This document shows, one piece after another, positions 27,900-36,830 of a stretch of DNA of 64,000 nt; positions within the stretch are counted from its first letter, which is position 1, and each line of letters opens with the position of its first letter. The stretch is taken from assembly GCF_030766935.1 (NCBI RefSeq), contig NZ_JASERL010000002.1:558001-622000 (forward strand), given 5' to 3'. The translations under genes were made by a program, and so were the position numbers. This stretch comes from Streptomyces sp. KL109B (lineage in GTDB: Bacteria > Actinomycetota > Actinomycetes > Streptomycetales > Streptomycetaceae). Below the pieces are notes generated by a model. The model searched no databases, was not told where the DNA came from, and worked only from the letters and a program-made list of their open reading frames with translations.

Positions 27900-30800
27900 G
27901 TGACGGACCTGAATCCGATCCACCTGATCAACAACGTCAATCACGCCATGGGCGAATCCATGGCGGACGTCCTGGAGTTCGTCGGCGTCACCGACCCGGC
28001 CGTCGACCCGGACGGCGTACGGGAGATCGCCAAGAAGTGGCGGGCGCTGGCTGACGCACTGGACCGGGCCCATCAGGACGCCGGCACCGCGCTGAAGGAC
28101 GTGGACTGGGAAGGACAGGCCGCCAAGTCCTTCCACAAGCGGGCGACCAAGGCGCGCGGTCAGGCCGAGGACATGGCCGAGGCGCTGCGCGACGGCGCCC
28201 GGGCGCTGGATCAGTTCGCGGACCAGGCCCACGAGATGATCACCGAGATCGGGGTGATCTGCGTGGAGATCGTCGAGATGGAAGCGGCCGGCCTGGCGCT
28301 GTCCGTGCTCACCGCCGGAGTGTCGGCCGCGGCCACGACCATCGCCTCCGGGGCGCGGGTGGCCCGGATCGTCGAACTGGTCGCGAAGATCGAGGAATCC
28401 GGCAGCGCGCTGGCCCGGGTGATCCGCGGCGTGGCGGAGATCATCAAGACCCTGCAGCGGACCCTGCGAACGCTGAAGGAGGTCAAGGGAGTTGCCTCGG
28501 CCTCCCGGGTGGCAGGCGTCGGCATGCGGGATGCCGCCTTCGACACCCTCCTGCACGATCCGGGGGCGTTCAAGGATCCGGAGAAGCTGGCGGGGGTGCT
28601 GGGGGCCGGCGCCGTACTCGGGGTGGGCTTCGGTGCCCTGGGCAAGGGCCTGGGCAAGGGGCTGAAGGCGATGAGGCCGAGCGAGCTGAGTCGGCTCGGC
28701 AAGGCGATGAAGCTGGGCGGCGGCCCGGCACGGCCGGCGCTCCGCCCCTCCGCGGCGGAGCGGCAGGCGACCTCGGTCACCAGCCTGGAGAAGAAGTGCG
28801 AGTTCGACCCGATCGATGTCGCCACCGGCGACATGCTGCTGCACGAGGTCGATGTCTCGCTGCCGGGCACCCTGTCGCTCATCGTGGAGCGCACCCACCT
28901 GTCCTCGTGCCGGTGGGGCGGCTGGTTCGGCACCACGTGGGCCTCGACCCTCGACCAGCGCCTCCAGGTCGACGACGAGGCCATCACCTTCGCCGCCGCC
29001 GACGGCGCCCGCCTGGTCTACCCCGCCCCGGAAGCGCAGACCGCCGAAGCCCTGTACCCGCTCACCGGCCGTGGCCCCGCCCTGACGTGGGACGACGAGG
29101 TCGACGGCGGCCTGCGCCTGACCGAGCCGGACGGAGGCCTGGCCTACGTCTTCCACTCCCCGTGCCCGCTCGACGACGACAGCGGCGTCGACCTGCCCCT
29201 CCAGACGGTCATCGACCCCAACGGCAACCGCATCACCATCGACTACACCGTCGACGGCAGCCCGTCCGGGATATCCCACTCCGGCGGCTACCGCCTGGCC
29301 CTGGACCACCATCCCACCCAGCCACGCATCACCGCCGTCCGCCTCCTCGACCCGCGCGACCCGGACGCCGCCGCGTCCACCACGATCGCGTCCTACGACT
29401 ACGACTCCTCCGGCCACCTCACCGCAGTGACCAACTCCTCCGGCCTGCCGCTGCGTTTCACCTACGACGAGGCAGGCCGCGTCACCTCCTGGACCGACCG
29501 CAACGACTCCTCGTACTCCTACACCTACGACGAGCGCGGCCGCGTCACCCGTACCGAGGGCAGCGCCGGATACCTGACCGGCACCCTCACCTACGACGAC
29601 GCCACCCGCACCACCGAGGCCACCAACTCCCTCGGCCACGTACGCCGGTACGAGCACAACGACGCCTACCGCCTGATCCGCGAAACGGACCCCCTGGGCA
29701 ACGTCACCGTCCAGGAGTGGGACGACGCAAACCGCCTGGTCTCGGTCACCGACCCCATCGGACACACCACCCGGTACAGCTACGACGATCAAGGTCGGCC
29801 GACGGAAGTCACCCGCCCCGACGGTCTCTCCCTCACCGTCGCCCACAATCACCTTGGGCTCCCCGTCGAGACGGTCGACGCGGACGGCACGACATGGCGC
29901 CGCTCCTACGACGACCGCGGCAACCTCACCGCCCTGACCGACCCCCTGGGCGCCACCACTCGCCACACCTACACCGCGCAGGGGCACCTCAGCGCCGTCA
30001 CCGACGCGCTGGGCAACACCACCATCGTGCAGTGCGATCCGGCCGGCCTCCCGCTGACCGTCACCGACCCGTTGGGCGCCACCACCCGCTACCGGCGAGA
30101 CGCCTCCGGCCGCCCCACCAAGATCACCGACCCGCTGGGGGCGGTCACCCGGCTGACATGGACGCCCGAGGGCAAGCCGGCTCGTCGGCAGAACCCCGAC
30201 GGGTCGGCGGAGTCGTGGACCTACGACGGCGAGGGCAACTGCCTCACCCACACCGACGCCCTCGGTCAGGTCACCACCTACGAGTACACCCACTTCGGCC
30301 TCGTAGCCGCCCGCACCGACCCCGACGGCACCCGCCACGCCTTCACCCACGGCCACGATCTGCGCCTGCGGGAAGTCACCAACCCCCAGGGCCTGACCTG
30401 GAGTTACACCTACGATCCGGTGGGCCGCCTGACAGCGGAGACCGACTTCGACGACCGAACCATCACCTACGAACACGACGCCGCGGGCCGCACCACCACG
30501 CGCACCACTCCCCTCGGCGACGTCATCCGCTACACCCACGATCGCCTGGGCAACGTCGCCACCAAGGACGCGGCAGGCACACTCACGCGGTACGCCTACG
30601 ATCCCGCCGGCCGCCTCCAACGGGCCGTCAGCGCCGACCACGAACTGTCCCGCCGCTACGACCCCGCCGGCCGTACGACCCACGAAACGATCGACGGACG
30701 CACGGTCACCCACACCTACGACATCCTCGGCCGCCCGCTCCAGCGCACCACCCCCACCGGCGCCACCACCCGGTACTCCTACGATGTCGCGGGCAACCGC

Positions 30801-32333
30801 ACCGAGCTGATCACCGCGACCGGCCACACCCTCGCCTCCAGCCACGACCCCCTCGGTCGCGAGCTGCTGCGCACCCTCGCCTCCGGCGCCTTCTCGATCG
30901 CGTACACCTGGGCCCCGAACGGACGCCTGGCCCGCCAGCACCTGGCCTCCGGCACCGACGCCGTGCGCACCCGCGACTACCGCTACCGACCCGACGGCCA
31001 CCTCACATCCGTCGGCGACAGCCGCACCGGGGAAAGCCGCTACACCCTCGACGCCGCCGGTCGCGTCACCGGCGTCAGCGCCCGCGACTGGACCGAGACG
31101 TACGCCTACGACGACGCCGGCAACCAGACCTCGGCCACCTGGCCCGACCGCTACATCGCCCCCGAGGCCCGGGGCGAGCGGACCTACACCGGTACCCGCA
31201 TCCACACCGCAGGCAGCATCCGCTTCGAACATGACGCCGCCGGACGCCCCACCCTGCGGCAACAGACACGTCTGTCCCGCAAACCCGCCAGCTGGCACTA
31301 CACCTGGAACGCCGAAGACCAGCTCACCGAGGTCACCACCCCTGACGGCACCCGCTGGCGCTACACCTACGACCCCCTCGGCCGCCGCAGCGCCAAGCTC
31401 CGCCTGGCCTCCGACGGCACCGTCGCGGAACGAGTGGAGTTCACCTGGGACGGCCCCACCCTCGTCGAACAGACCACCACCGCTCCCAGGCAACTCCCCC
31501 ACCCCGTCACCCTCACCTGGGACCACGACGGCCTCCACCCGGTAGGCCAGACCGAACGCCGCCTGGACACGGCGACCCAACACGAGATCGACGCCCGCTT
31601 CTTCGCCATCGCCACCGACCTCGTCGGCACACCGACCGAACTCATCGACTCCGGCGGCAACCTGGCCTGGCACACCCGCACCACCGTGTGGGGCACCACG
31701 ACCTGGTCCGCGAAGAGCACCGCCTACACGCCCCTCGGCTTCCCCGGCCAATACCTGGACCCGGAGACAGGCCTCCACTACAACCACCACCGCTACTACG
31801 ACCCCGCCACCGCCCGCTATCTCACCCCCGACCCCCTGGGCCTGGCGCCTGCCCCGAACCCCGTCACCTACGTCCACAATCCCCACACGTGGACCGACAT
31901 CCTCGGACTCGCACCCGGCGAGTGCCCGAAAACCGGCATGCGGATCAATCCGCGCGGCTACACCTCGATATTCGAAATGAAGCTCGACCCGTCCGACTTC
32001 GGCCGCAGTAGAGCCGTGCATTTCAACCGCGCCAATGCCTCGCTTGATTCGGCTATATCGAATGATCCGGCCCTGGGCAGGTTCCTGGATCAATTCTCCC
32101 CCGGGATCGCCGACAGGGTCAGCTCCAGCGGCGGACGACGTACCCCGCTGGGCTTCACCTGGCAGCACGAACCATCGGCCAACGCGGGTGGCGAACAGGG
32201 CGTCATGAGGCTCGTCCCCACGTACCAGCACACGCCAGGCAGCCCCTGGTGGGACGTCCTCCACCCAGGAAACTCCGGAGGATACGCTCAGTGGGGCATA
32301 CCCAACGGCGCGCCGCCGAACAGCAGGAGGTAA
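27900..32333 (+). CDS. WXG-RHS polymorphic toxin with C-terminal HNH/EndoVII-like nuclease
   Basis: 1477 residues. The N-terminus is a WXG100-like helical domain (W70-E-G72 in DVDWEGQAAKSF). A hydrophobic region follows (residues about 120-165), then a DUF6531-type entry (KKCEFDPIDVATGDMLLHE, from about 298) and many YD/RHS repeats (for example YDEAGRVTSW, YDPAGRL) to about 1270. The RHS core is LGFPGQYLDPETGLHYNHHRYYDP (about 1278) ending at PDPLG/DILGLAP. The variable C-terminal 135 residues contain TWQHEP, MRLVP, YQHT and LHPGNSGGYAQWG, resembling WHH-type HNH/EndoVII nucleases. It would be exported by type VII secretion and kill competitors by DNA cleavage. GTG 27900 is the start. Confidence 0.85.
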   Translation: MTDLNPIHLINNVNHAMGESMADVLEFVGVTDPAVDPDGVREIAKKWRALADALDRAHQDAGTALKDVDWEGQAAKSFHKRATKARGQAEDMAEALRDGARALDQFADQAHEMITEIGVICVEIVEMEAAGLALSVLTAGVSAAATTIASGARVARIVELVAKIEESGSALARVIRGVAEIIKTLQRTLRTLKEVKGVASASRVAGVGMRDAAFDTLLHDPGAFKDPEKLAGVLGAGAVLGVGFGALGKGLGKGLKAMRPSELSRLGKAMKLGGGPARPALRPSAAERQATSVTSLEKKCEFDPIDVATGDMLLHEVDVSLPGTLSLIVERTHLSSCRWGGWFGTTWASTLDQRLQVDDEAITFAAADGARLVYPAPEAQTAEALYPLTGRGPALTWDDEVDGGLRLTEPDGGLAYVFHSPCPLDDDSGVDLPLQTVIDPNGNRITIDYTVDGSPSGISHSGGYRLALDHHPTQPRITAVRLLDPRDPDAAASTTIASYDYDSSGHLTAVTNSSGLPLRFTYDEAGRVTSWTDRNDSSYSYTYDERGRVTRTEGSAGYLTGTLTYDDATRTTEATNSLGHVRRYEHNDAYRLIRETDPLGNVTVQEWDDANRLVSVTDPIGHTTRYSYDDQGRPTEVTRPDGLSLTVAHNHLGLPVETVDADGTTWRRSYDDRGNLTALTDPLGATTRHTYTAQGHLSAVTDALGNTTIVQCDPAGLPLTVTDPLGATTRYRRDASGRPTKITDPLGAVTRLTWTPEGKPARRQNPDGSAESWTYDGEGNCLTHTDALGQVTTYEYTHFGLVAARTDPDGTRHAFTHGHDLRLREVTNPQGLTWSYTYDPVGRLTAETDFDDRTITYEHDAAGRTTTRTTPLGDVIRYTHDRLGNVATKDAAGTLTRYAYDPAGRLQRAVSADHELSRRYDPAGRTTHETIDGRTVTHTYDILGRPLQRTTPTGATTRYSYDVAGNRTELITATGHTLASSHDPLGRELLRTLASGAFSIAYTWAPNGRLARQHLASGTDAVRTRDYRYRPDGHLTSVGDSRTGESRYTLDAAGRVTGVSARDWTETYAYDDAGNQTSATWPDRYIAPEARGERTYTGTRIHTAGSIRFEHDAAGRPTLRQQTRLSRKPASWHYTWNAEDQLTEVTTPDGTRWRYTYDPLGRRSAKLRLASDGTVAERVEFTWDGPTLVEQTTTAPRQLPHPVTLTWDHDGLHPVGQTERRLDTATQHEIDARFFAIATDLVGTPTELIDSGGNLAWHTRTTVWGTTTWSAKSTAYTPLGFPGQYLDPETGLHYNHHRYYDPATARYLTPDPLGLAPAPNPVTYVHNPHTWTDILGLAPGECPKTGMRINPRGYTSIFEMKLDPSDFGRSRAVHFNRANASLDSAISNDPALGRFLDQFSPGIADRVSSSGGRRTPLGFTWQHEPSANAGGEQGVMRLVPTYQHTPGSPWWDVLHPGNSGGYAQWGIPNGAPPNSRR

Positions 32334-32336
32334 CAC

Positions 32337-32645
32337 GTGTCTTTCTACATGAACGACGTCATGGGGGCGTCAGTTGACGAACCGACAGAATCACAGATCC
32401 GAGGGATCCTGTCCGGCCTTGAAAAGGCGGACGAGGAACACCCGGACGTTTCACTTGGCCATGAATCCGGATGGACACTGAGCGTCTACGGCGACAAGAC
32501 AGTGCTGTGGGAGAACGTCGAAGACCCCGACATCGAACCTCAGCAAGTCACGCTGCCGGCCTGGGACGCCGTGGTGGATGTCCTCATGCAGGTGTCGCGC
32601 GGTGAATTCGACACGGTAAGTAGCCTGTTGGGCAGGGAGCAGTGA
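32337..32645 (+). CDS. Immunity protein for the RHS toxin
   Basis: 102 residues, acidic and cytoplasmic. GTG 32337 lies three bases after the toxin stop and has AGGAGG (32325-32330) within the toxin's last codons, so the two are translationally coupled. The pattern (SGWTLSVYGDKTVLWEN..., W-D-A-V-V-D-V-L-M-Q-V-S-R-G) resembles Imm1-type immunity proteins. It would bind the C-terminal nuclease and protect the producer and its kin. Confidence 0.75.
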   Translation: MSFYMNDVMGASVDEPTESQIRGILSGLEKADEEHPDVSLGHESGWTLSVYGDKTVLWENVEDPDIEPQQVTLPAWDAVVDVLMQVSRGEFDTVSSLLGREQ

Positions 32646-32988
32646 GGGTTTTCATCCTGCCGCGGCAAGAGCGGAAGCCCTGGTCAGAGAGTTGATCGCG
32701 ATTGTCGGAGTGATGCGTGATGCTCTCCGAAGTTCCTCCCTGTTCGACGCCGTACGCGGCTCGGATTCGCCCATTGGTCGGCCCGACTACGGGTTCCTCC
32801 TCACGTCGTGGTCAATGGCCCGCAGCGGAGGGCCTGCCCCCTGTGCGATGAGGAAGCGTCCGCACTGCTCGCTCCACTGGCCTCACCCCGGCCCGGCGAA
32901 GATCGCACCCGATCAGACGCCTCGCCTGGCGGACCGGAATGGTGTTGCTGACGGTGATACAAACCGCCTTCGACCCCTTGGAGGGGCC
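32646..32988. other. Gene-poor gap between the RHS operon and the rodlin-like gene
   Basis: 343 bases with no frame I can support on either strand. The last 12 bases carry the GGAGGGGCC ribosome binding region of the rodlin-like gene. A promoter for that gene presumably lies here, but no convincing -35/-10 pair stands out. Confidence 0.5.
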
Positions 32989-33612
32989 ATGCGCATGCGC
33001 ACCACCGTCACCACCCTTGGCCTGGCCACTGCCGGCATTCTGGCCACCGCGGCCGCACCATCCACCGCTACCGAGCGGGTCCCGGACGCCGAAGTGGCGG
33101 TGATCGCCCAAACCACCGGCGCGTGTCTGGGCCTGCCCGAGCGCCAGCCGATGAAGAACCTGCCCGAGCTGACCACCCTCACCGTCCAGGACCTGCCCAA
33201 GCTGCGTACCGAAGCGGGCCGTCAGTGCTTCGCCAACGCCGCCACCGCCCCGGACAACCCCATCAAGGCCATGCTCGACAAGCTGTCTCCCGCGGGCGTC
33301 GACCTCCCGCTCGGCCTGGACAAACACGCCACCCGCTCCGCTCAGGCCGCTCGCGTGGATGGCGAGGACGCCCCGGTGGGCCTGGTCAGCGAGTCGCTGA
33401 ACAAGTTGTGCCTGGGCATCCCGATCAAGGCCAACATCCAGCAGCTCATCGGCCTGGTCAACATCGTCGCCATCCAGGACATCCCCATCCTGTCCGCACC
33501 GCAGAATCAGCAGTGCGCGGACAACTCCACACAGGCCAAGGGCGACGAACCGATCTCCCACATCCTCGACGACATCCCGGTTCTCTCCTCGAACGGCGTC
33601 AGCAACGAGTAG
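32989..33612 (+). CDS. Secreted protein with two rodlin-type domains (first one diverged)
   Basis: 207 residues with a signal peptide (MRMRTTVTTLGLATAGILATAAAPS). The C-terminal domain (ESLNKLCLGIPIKANIQQLI..., IQDIPILSAPQNQQC, STQAKGDEPISHILDDIPVL) is a clear match to the conserved half of RdlA/RdlB rodlins, which organise chaplin fibrils on aerial hyphae and spores. An upstream copy (GACLGLPERQPMKNL, TVQDLPKLR, RQCFANAATAPDNPIKAMLDKL) aligns with it segment by segment but has diverged. Ordinary rodlins are about 130 residues with one copy. ATG 32989 follows GGAGGGG. It probably acts on the cell surface; no chaplin gene is adjacent. Confidence 0.75.
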   Translation: MRMRTTVTTLGLATAGILATAAAPSTATERVPDAEVAVIAQTTGACLGLPERQPMKNLPELTTLTVQDLPKLRTEAGRQCFANAATAPDNPIKAMLDKLSPAGVDLPLGLDKHATRSAQAARVDGEDAPVGLVSESLNKLCLGIPIKANIQQLIGLVNIVAIQDIPILSAPQNQQCADNSTQAKGDEPISHILDDIPVLSSNGVSNE

Positions 33613-33784
33613 CGCGCTGGCCCCGCCGGGATGGCCTCGGTGTGCGGGGTGTTCGCGGTGAACAGGGCCCACTCCGATGGTCGGGTGGTGCTCCGTTCGC
33701 ACATCAGGAGCCTCGTCGCAGGGCAGAGTACGACTCCGGCCGAATCGCCCAGCTCCCCCTCCGCCTCCTTGCTACGGTCCGGGC

Positions 33785-34645
33785 ATGCTGCTGTCAGCGC
33801 GCCCTTCGCGTGCGGTTGATCTGCGAATTGAGCCGGTGGATGCCGTGCTCGACCGGGTAGAGCGGTCGCTGCGGGTTCGTTTCGAGCGGGAGTCCGTGAT
33901 CCGGAAGCGGCGGTCGGTCGGGGGCCGTACGGACCGGGGTACTTGGGTGCGAGTGGAGCGGCGCTCGCTTCAGCGGGTGGCCGCACAGGGAGGCAACGGG
34001 CCGGAGGCCGCAGCTGCCCTCCAGGGCGTTGCGATGCCGCGCTGGTGCACGGGGTTGACCTGGCGCGACGAGGACGAGCCGGTGATGTGGCGGGCCGACG
34101 AGACGGAGCTGGTCACCGCGCCGCCGGTCGGGCAGGCGGCCCTGGTCGTGGAGGATCCACAGCTGCCCGAGGCGTGGTGGTCCGGACTGAATACGTCGTT
34201 GGACGCGCTCGCCGCGCAGGACACCCCTCGCATCGCGACACCGGACACCGAATCGATCACACAGGGCCTCGTGGACGCGACGATCCGGTCGGCCTTCCCG
34301 GAGGCGACCGACCTCACCATCCATGAATGGGCCCCGGCTCACGCCGACTTGACCTGGGCCAACGTCACCGGGCCCGACTTCTGCATCATCGACTGGGAGG
34401 ACTGGGGGACGGCGCCGCGCGGACTCGACGCGGCGACCTTGTGGGGCAACGCGCTCGCGGTGCCCGCCCTCGCGGAGCGCGTATGGCGCGAGCGGCGGCC
34501 GGACCTGGAGAGTAAGTCCGGCCGCCTGATGGCACTGTTCTTCTGCGCGAAGGTCGCAGGCCCCTACGCCCACGAGGCGGACCCGCGCCTCGAACCGGCC
34601 CGCAAGGAAGCCGCTCAGCTCCTCAGCGAGCTCCGGTCCGACTGA
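33785..34645 (+). CDS. Aminoglycoside-phosphotransferase-like kinase
   Basis: 286 residues. The C-terminal lobe has the Brenner-type motif HADLTWANV and the metal site IIDWEDWG, as in APH/choline-kinase-like phosphotransferases. The N-terminal lobe is weakly conserved and Arg-rich (RVERSLRVRFERESVIRKRR), with no obvious Gly-rich loop. It would phosphorylate a small metabolite or antibiotic in the cytoplasm, but resistance cannot be inferred. ATG 33785 is preferred over the upstream frame beginning at 33677, which reads through Pro-rich non-coding sequence. The 172-base gap before it holds nothing recognisable. Confidence 0.68.
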   Translation: MLLSARPSRAVDLRIEPVDAVLDRVERSLRVRFERESVIRKRRSVGGRTDRGTWVRVERRSLQRVAAQGGNGPEAAAALQGVAMPRWCTGLTWRDEDEPVMWRADETELVTAPPVGQAALVVEDPQLPEAWWSGLNTSLDALAAQDTPRIATPDTESITQGLVDATIRSAFPEATDLTIHEWAPAHADLTWANVTGPDFCIIDWEDWGTAPRGLDAATLWGNALAVPALAERVWRERRPDLESKSGRLMALFFCAKVAGPYAHEADPRLEPARKEAAQLLSELRSD

Positions 34646-34901
34646 CGCCAGCCGCCTCAGCCAGCAGGCGCCGGTATCGGGCCATCGCCGACGCGTCCAC
34701 TTCGTACTCCAGAGAGTCGGTCAACTCCCGTAGGGGAACTGTGCTGTTGGTGCTCACCGCGATCGCGTTCACGTTCAGGAGGTGACAGGCGGCCAGGAAG
34801 GCGGCCTGCGGCGGATTGCACGCGTGAGAGGTTCGCAGGAAGAGCCGCGGATCGAAGCGGGAGCACACCGGCTCCGCCGTGCTGCCGCCGAAGGGGCTCA
34901 T
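34623..34901 (-). CDS. Hypothetical protein
   Basis: A 92-residue frame converging on, and overlapping by 23 bases, the end of the kinase gene. It is open on the minus strand with ordinary codon use and segments such as FLAACHLLNVNAIAVSTNS and LEYEVDASAMARYRRLLAEAA. No family is recognised and no strong ribosome binding site is seen. It may be a fragment left by rearrangement between the kinase and the orphan toxin module. Confidence 0.3.
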   Translation of the reverse strand: MSPFGGSTAEPVCSRFDPRLFLRTSHACNPPQAAFLAACHLLNVNAIAVSTNSTVPLRELTDSLEYEVDASAMARYRRLLAEAAGVSRTGAR

Positions 34902-35041
34902 GCCCCCACACCTGTGCCGGACGCCAACGTGCGGTGATCGTCTCTCCTGCGTGCAGGATGTCGGCGCCGACGAGCAGCCCGGCACGGACCAACAGTACGT
35001 CGGGGCGGGGGGCCGTCCACCACGGGCCCGGAGCCGTTCAA

Positions 35042-35547
35042 GGCAATGCCCCGCCAGTTGCGCTCTCCTCTGCCGAACGGGCCTCGAACAGCGCACGGTT
35101 GCACGAACTGGCCGAGCGCTACTCCGACGACTTCGACCAACTGAAGCAGGACCCTGACCACAAGGGCAAGGTCAAGCCCTCGGAGATGGAAGAAGCCCGA
35201 GTCGCACTCGATCTGCGCGAGAACGGCACGCTCCCTTCTGACATCCAGCGCCCCCAGCCGCGAACAGGGGCGACCTCTACTCACCGAGCACGCAGCAGTA
35301 CTACGACATCAAGGGCGTGCACTCCGACTGGCCTCCGTACAACAACGTGCGCGACAAGTCACTTCTGTATAAGCAGGCCTACGATCCGGCGCACAACGAG
35401 GGCTGGGTAAGGAAGATTCAGGAGCAGATCGCCAGTCAGCACAAGGTTATCCTCGACGTGCGCAATGCGAACCAGGCCGCGATCGACGACCTGACAGAAA
35501 TCATCGATCAGAACGGATGGAGTGAGCACGTTGTCTGGTACCCGTGA
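35042..35547 (+). pseudogene. Orphan polymorphic-toxin C-terminal module, frameshifted
   Basis: The first frame reads ARLHELAERYSDDFDQLKQD, then KVKPSEMEEARVALDLRENGTLPSDIQRPQP. At about 35258 a single missing base shifts the frame. The second frame continues RGDLYSPSTQQYYDIKGVHS, then WPPYNNVRDKSLLYKQAYDP and ends QAAIDDLTEIIDQNGWSEHVVWYP. The two pieces look like one CdiA/RHS-type toxin tip. The D-I-K in YYDIKG, with acidic residues before it, suggests a PD-(D/E)xK-like nuclease. No delivery region (RHS, WXG) precedes it, so it is a displaced cassette. Confidence 0.6.
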
Positions 35548-36430
35548 CGTGAGCAGGACTGTACGCGTGATGCCTGCGAGCCCAGACGCTGTATCGACCC
35601 TGCAGGCCTGGTGCGACGCGGCAGACGACCAGACAACCCTGGATGCTTCACGACTCGACCTTTCCAACGCCGACTTGTCCGGCAGCGATCTCGCACTGGC
35701 AACATTCTTCGACGCGAACCTCACGGGTGCGAAACTCGTTGGAGCAGACCTGTATCGAGCACAGAGCGCGGATGCCGTTCTCGACCACGCGGATCTCACC
35801 GAAGCATCCTTGGTGAAGACCGACCTGCGCGATACGTCGATGCGTTCCGCTGACCTCACACGCGCCAATTTGGGTAGTGCAGAATTTTGGCAGGTAGACG
35901 CACGGATGGCATCTTTCCGCTACTCAACCCTGGATGGATCCTCGCTCCTGAACGTTGCCTTGGAAGGAGCCGACCTCACGGGAGCATCAGTACAGAACAC
36001 GACACTTGACGTCACACTCGACGATGGAACCGTCGTCGTCGGTCTTTCAGGAACGGTCCGTGGACCGGCGCACCTCTCTGAGAACGGTTCTACGCGTGAA
36101 CTTGCGGGGCTTGAACTCGAATTGTGGCTGAACGATCGCGGCGCCAACGTGCAAGTCCTGAACTCACCTCCCACTGCCACCACTTATTACGCCCGCATCA
36201 ACGACGAGTTCCCCCGTGCTCATCCGATGGGGGTCGTACGGCGCCGCCGGGCAGGGACCGTCACACGAGACGAGGCATTCACCCGCAACCTTCGCTGGGA
36301 ATCCACTGAATACCTCCGCCGCTATGAGATGGGAAGTACCGACGGCGAACACGTGGAAATCTCCGAGGAAGAGGCCAATCGTTTCATTTCCGACGTCACC
36401 GGAGAGCTCCAAGCCGGATCACCCAACTAG
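35522..36430 (+). CDS. Pentapeptide-repeat protein, candidate immunity protein of the orphan toxin
   Basis: 302 residues from GTG 35522; later starts at 35549 and 35570 are possible. Residues about 40-165 are pentapeptide repeats of the A-(D/N)-L-x-x type (LSNADLSGSDL, ANLTGAKLVGADLYRA, SADLTRANLGSA) forming a right-handed quadrilateral helix. Residues about 215-300 are a separate acidic domain (YARINDEFPRAHPMGVVRRRR, EEANRFISDV). The GTG lies within the last codons of the orphan toxin module, a 26-base overlap, the usual toxin-immunity arrangement. Pentapeptide proteins can mimic DNA, which would suit inhibition of a nuclease; this is inference. Composition is lower in GC than its neighbours. 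Confidence 0.72.
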   Translation: MSTLSGTRDVSRTVRVMPASPDAVSTLQAWCDAADDQTTLDASRLDLSNADLSGSDLALATFFDANLTGAKLVGADLYRAQSADAVLDHADLTEASLVKTDLRDTSMRSADLTRANLGSAEFWQVDARMASFRYSTLDGSSLLNVALEGADLTGASVQNTTLDVTLDDGTVVVGLSGTVRGPAHLSENGSTRELAGLELELWLNDRGANVQVLNSPPTATTYYARINDEFPRAHPMGVVRRRRAGTVTRDEAFTRNLRWESTEYLRRYEMGSTDGEHVEISEEEANRFISDVTGELQAGSPN

Positions 36431-36563
36431 CCTCAGAGCCCGCGAGTAGATCACCCTCATCTCAGCCCAGGATTACGACAGTCAGCTCCTCGAACCGGTC
36501 GCCGTACGTCGTCGGCGGCTCCGCGATGCCGTGCTGTTCGGTACGGAGCGACAACGGCGCACC

Positions 36564-36827
36564 ATGGACGAGCGATTGGGGAAGGTGTTCGCGGGAGTCG
36601 TGATTGCCGCGGTGTTGTGTGCCGGATGCGTGGGCTGGTCGTTCATCTCCCATCGAGTGATCGGGAAGAGCGGATACGGGACGACGTCCGTGCCGGCATC
36701 GACATCGCCACCAGTTCCAACAACCCAATCGTCGGGGAGTGTCATCTTTAGGACAGTCCCGGTCAGGGCCGCAACAGCAGATGAGTCGGGCTGTACGCCG
36801 AGTACAGCCCGACTCATTTGTGCATGA
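36564..36827 (+). CDS. Small single-helix membrane protein (uncertain)
   Basis: An 87-residue frame with one hydrophobic segment (VFAGVVIAAVLCAGCVGWSF, residues about 8-27) and a Ser/Thr/Pro-rich exterior. Its last 15 codons run through the strong hairpin at 36781-36817, which is unusual for a real gene and suggests that the native 3' end has been replaced. A start at GTG 36531 is possible. No family is recognised. Confidence 0.35.
   Translation: MDERLGKVFAGVVIAAVLCAGCVGWSFISHRVIGKSGYGTTSVPASTSPPVPTTQSSGSVIFRTVPVRAATADESGCTPSTARLICA
36781..36817. terminator. Strong hairpin terminator, bidirectional
   Basis: A perfect 16-bp stem (ATGAGTCGGGCTGTAC paired with its complement at 36802-36817) with a 5-base loop (36797-36801) begins 14 bases past the dihydropyrimidinase stop. 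It separates the pyrimidine catabolic genes (minus strand) from the + strand toxin/immunity region. T-tracts are short on both sides, as is usual in high-GC actinomycetes. Confidence 0.8.
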
Positions 36828-36830
36828 GGC

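Noticed and set aside
27543..32336. A 1597-codon open frame on the minus strand opposite the RHS toxin gene
   Set aside because: It mirrors the + strand RHS gene in codon phase, is Val/Gly-rich without domains, and arises from high GC at third positions.
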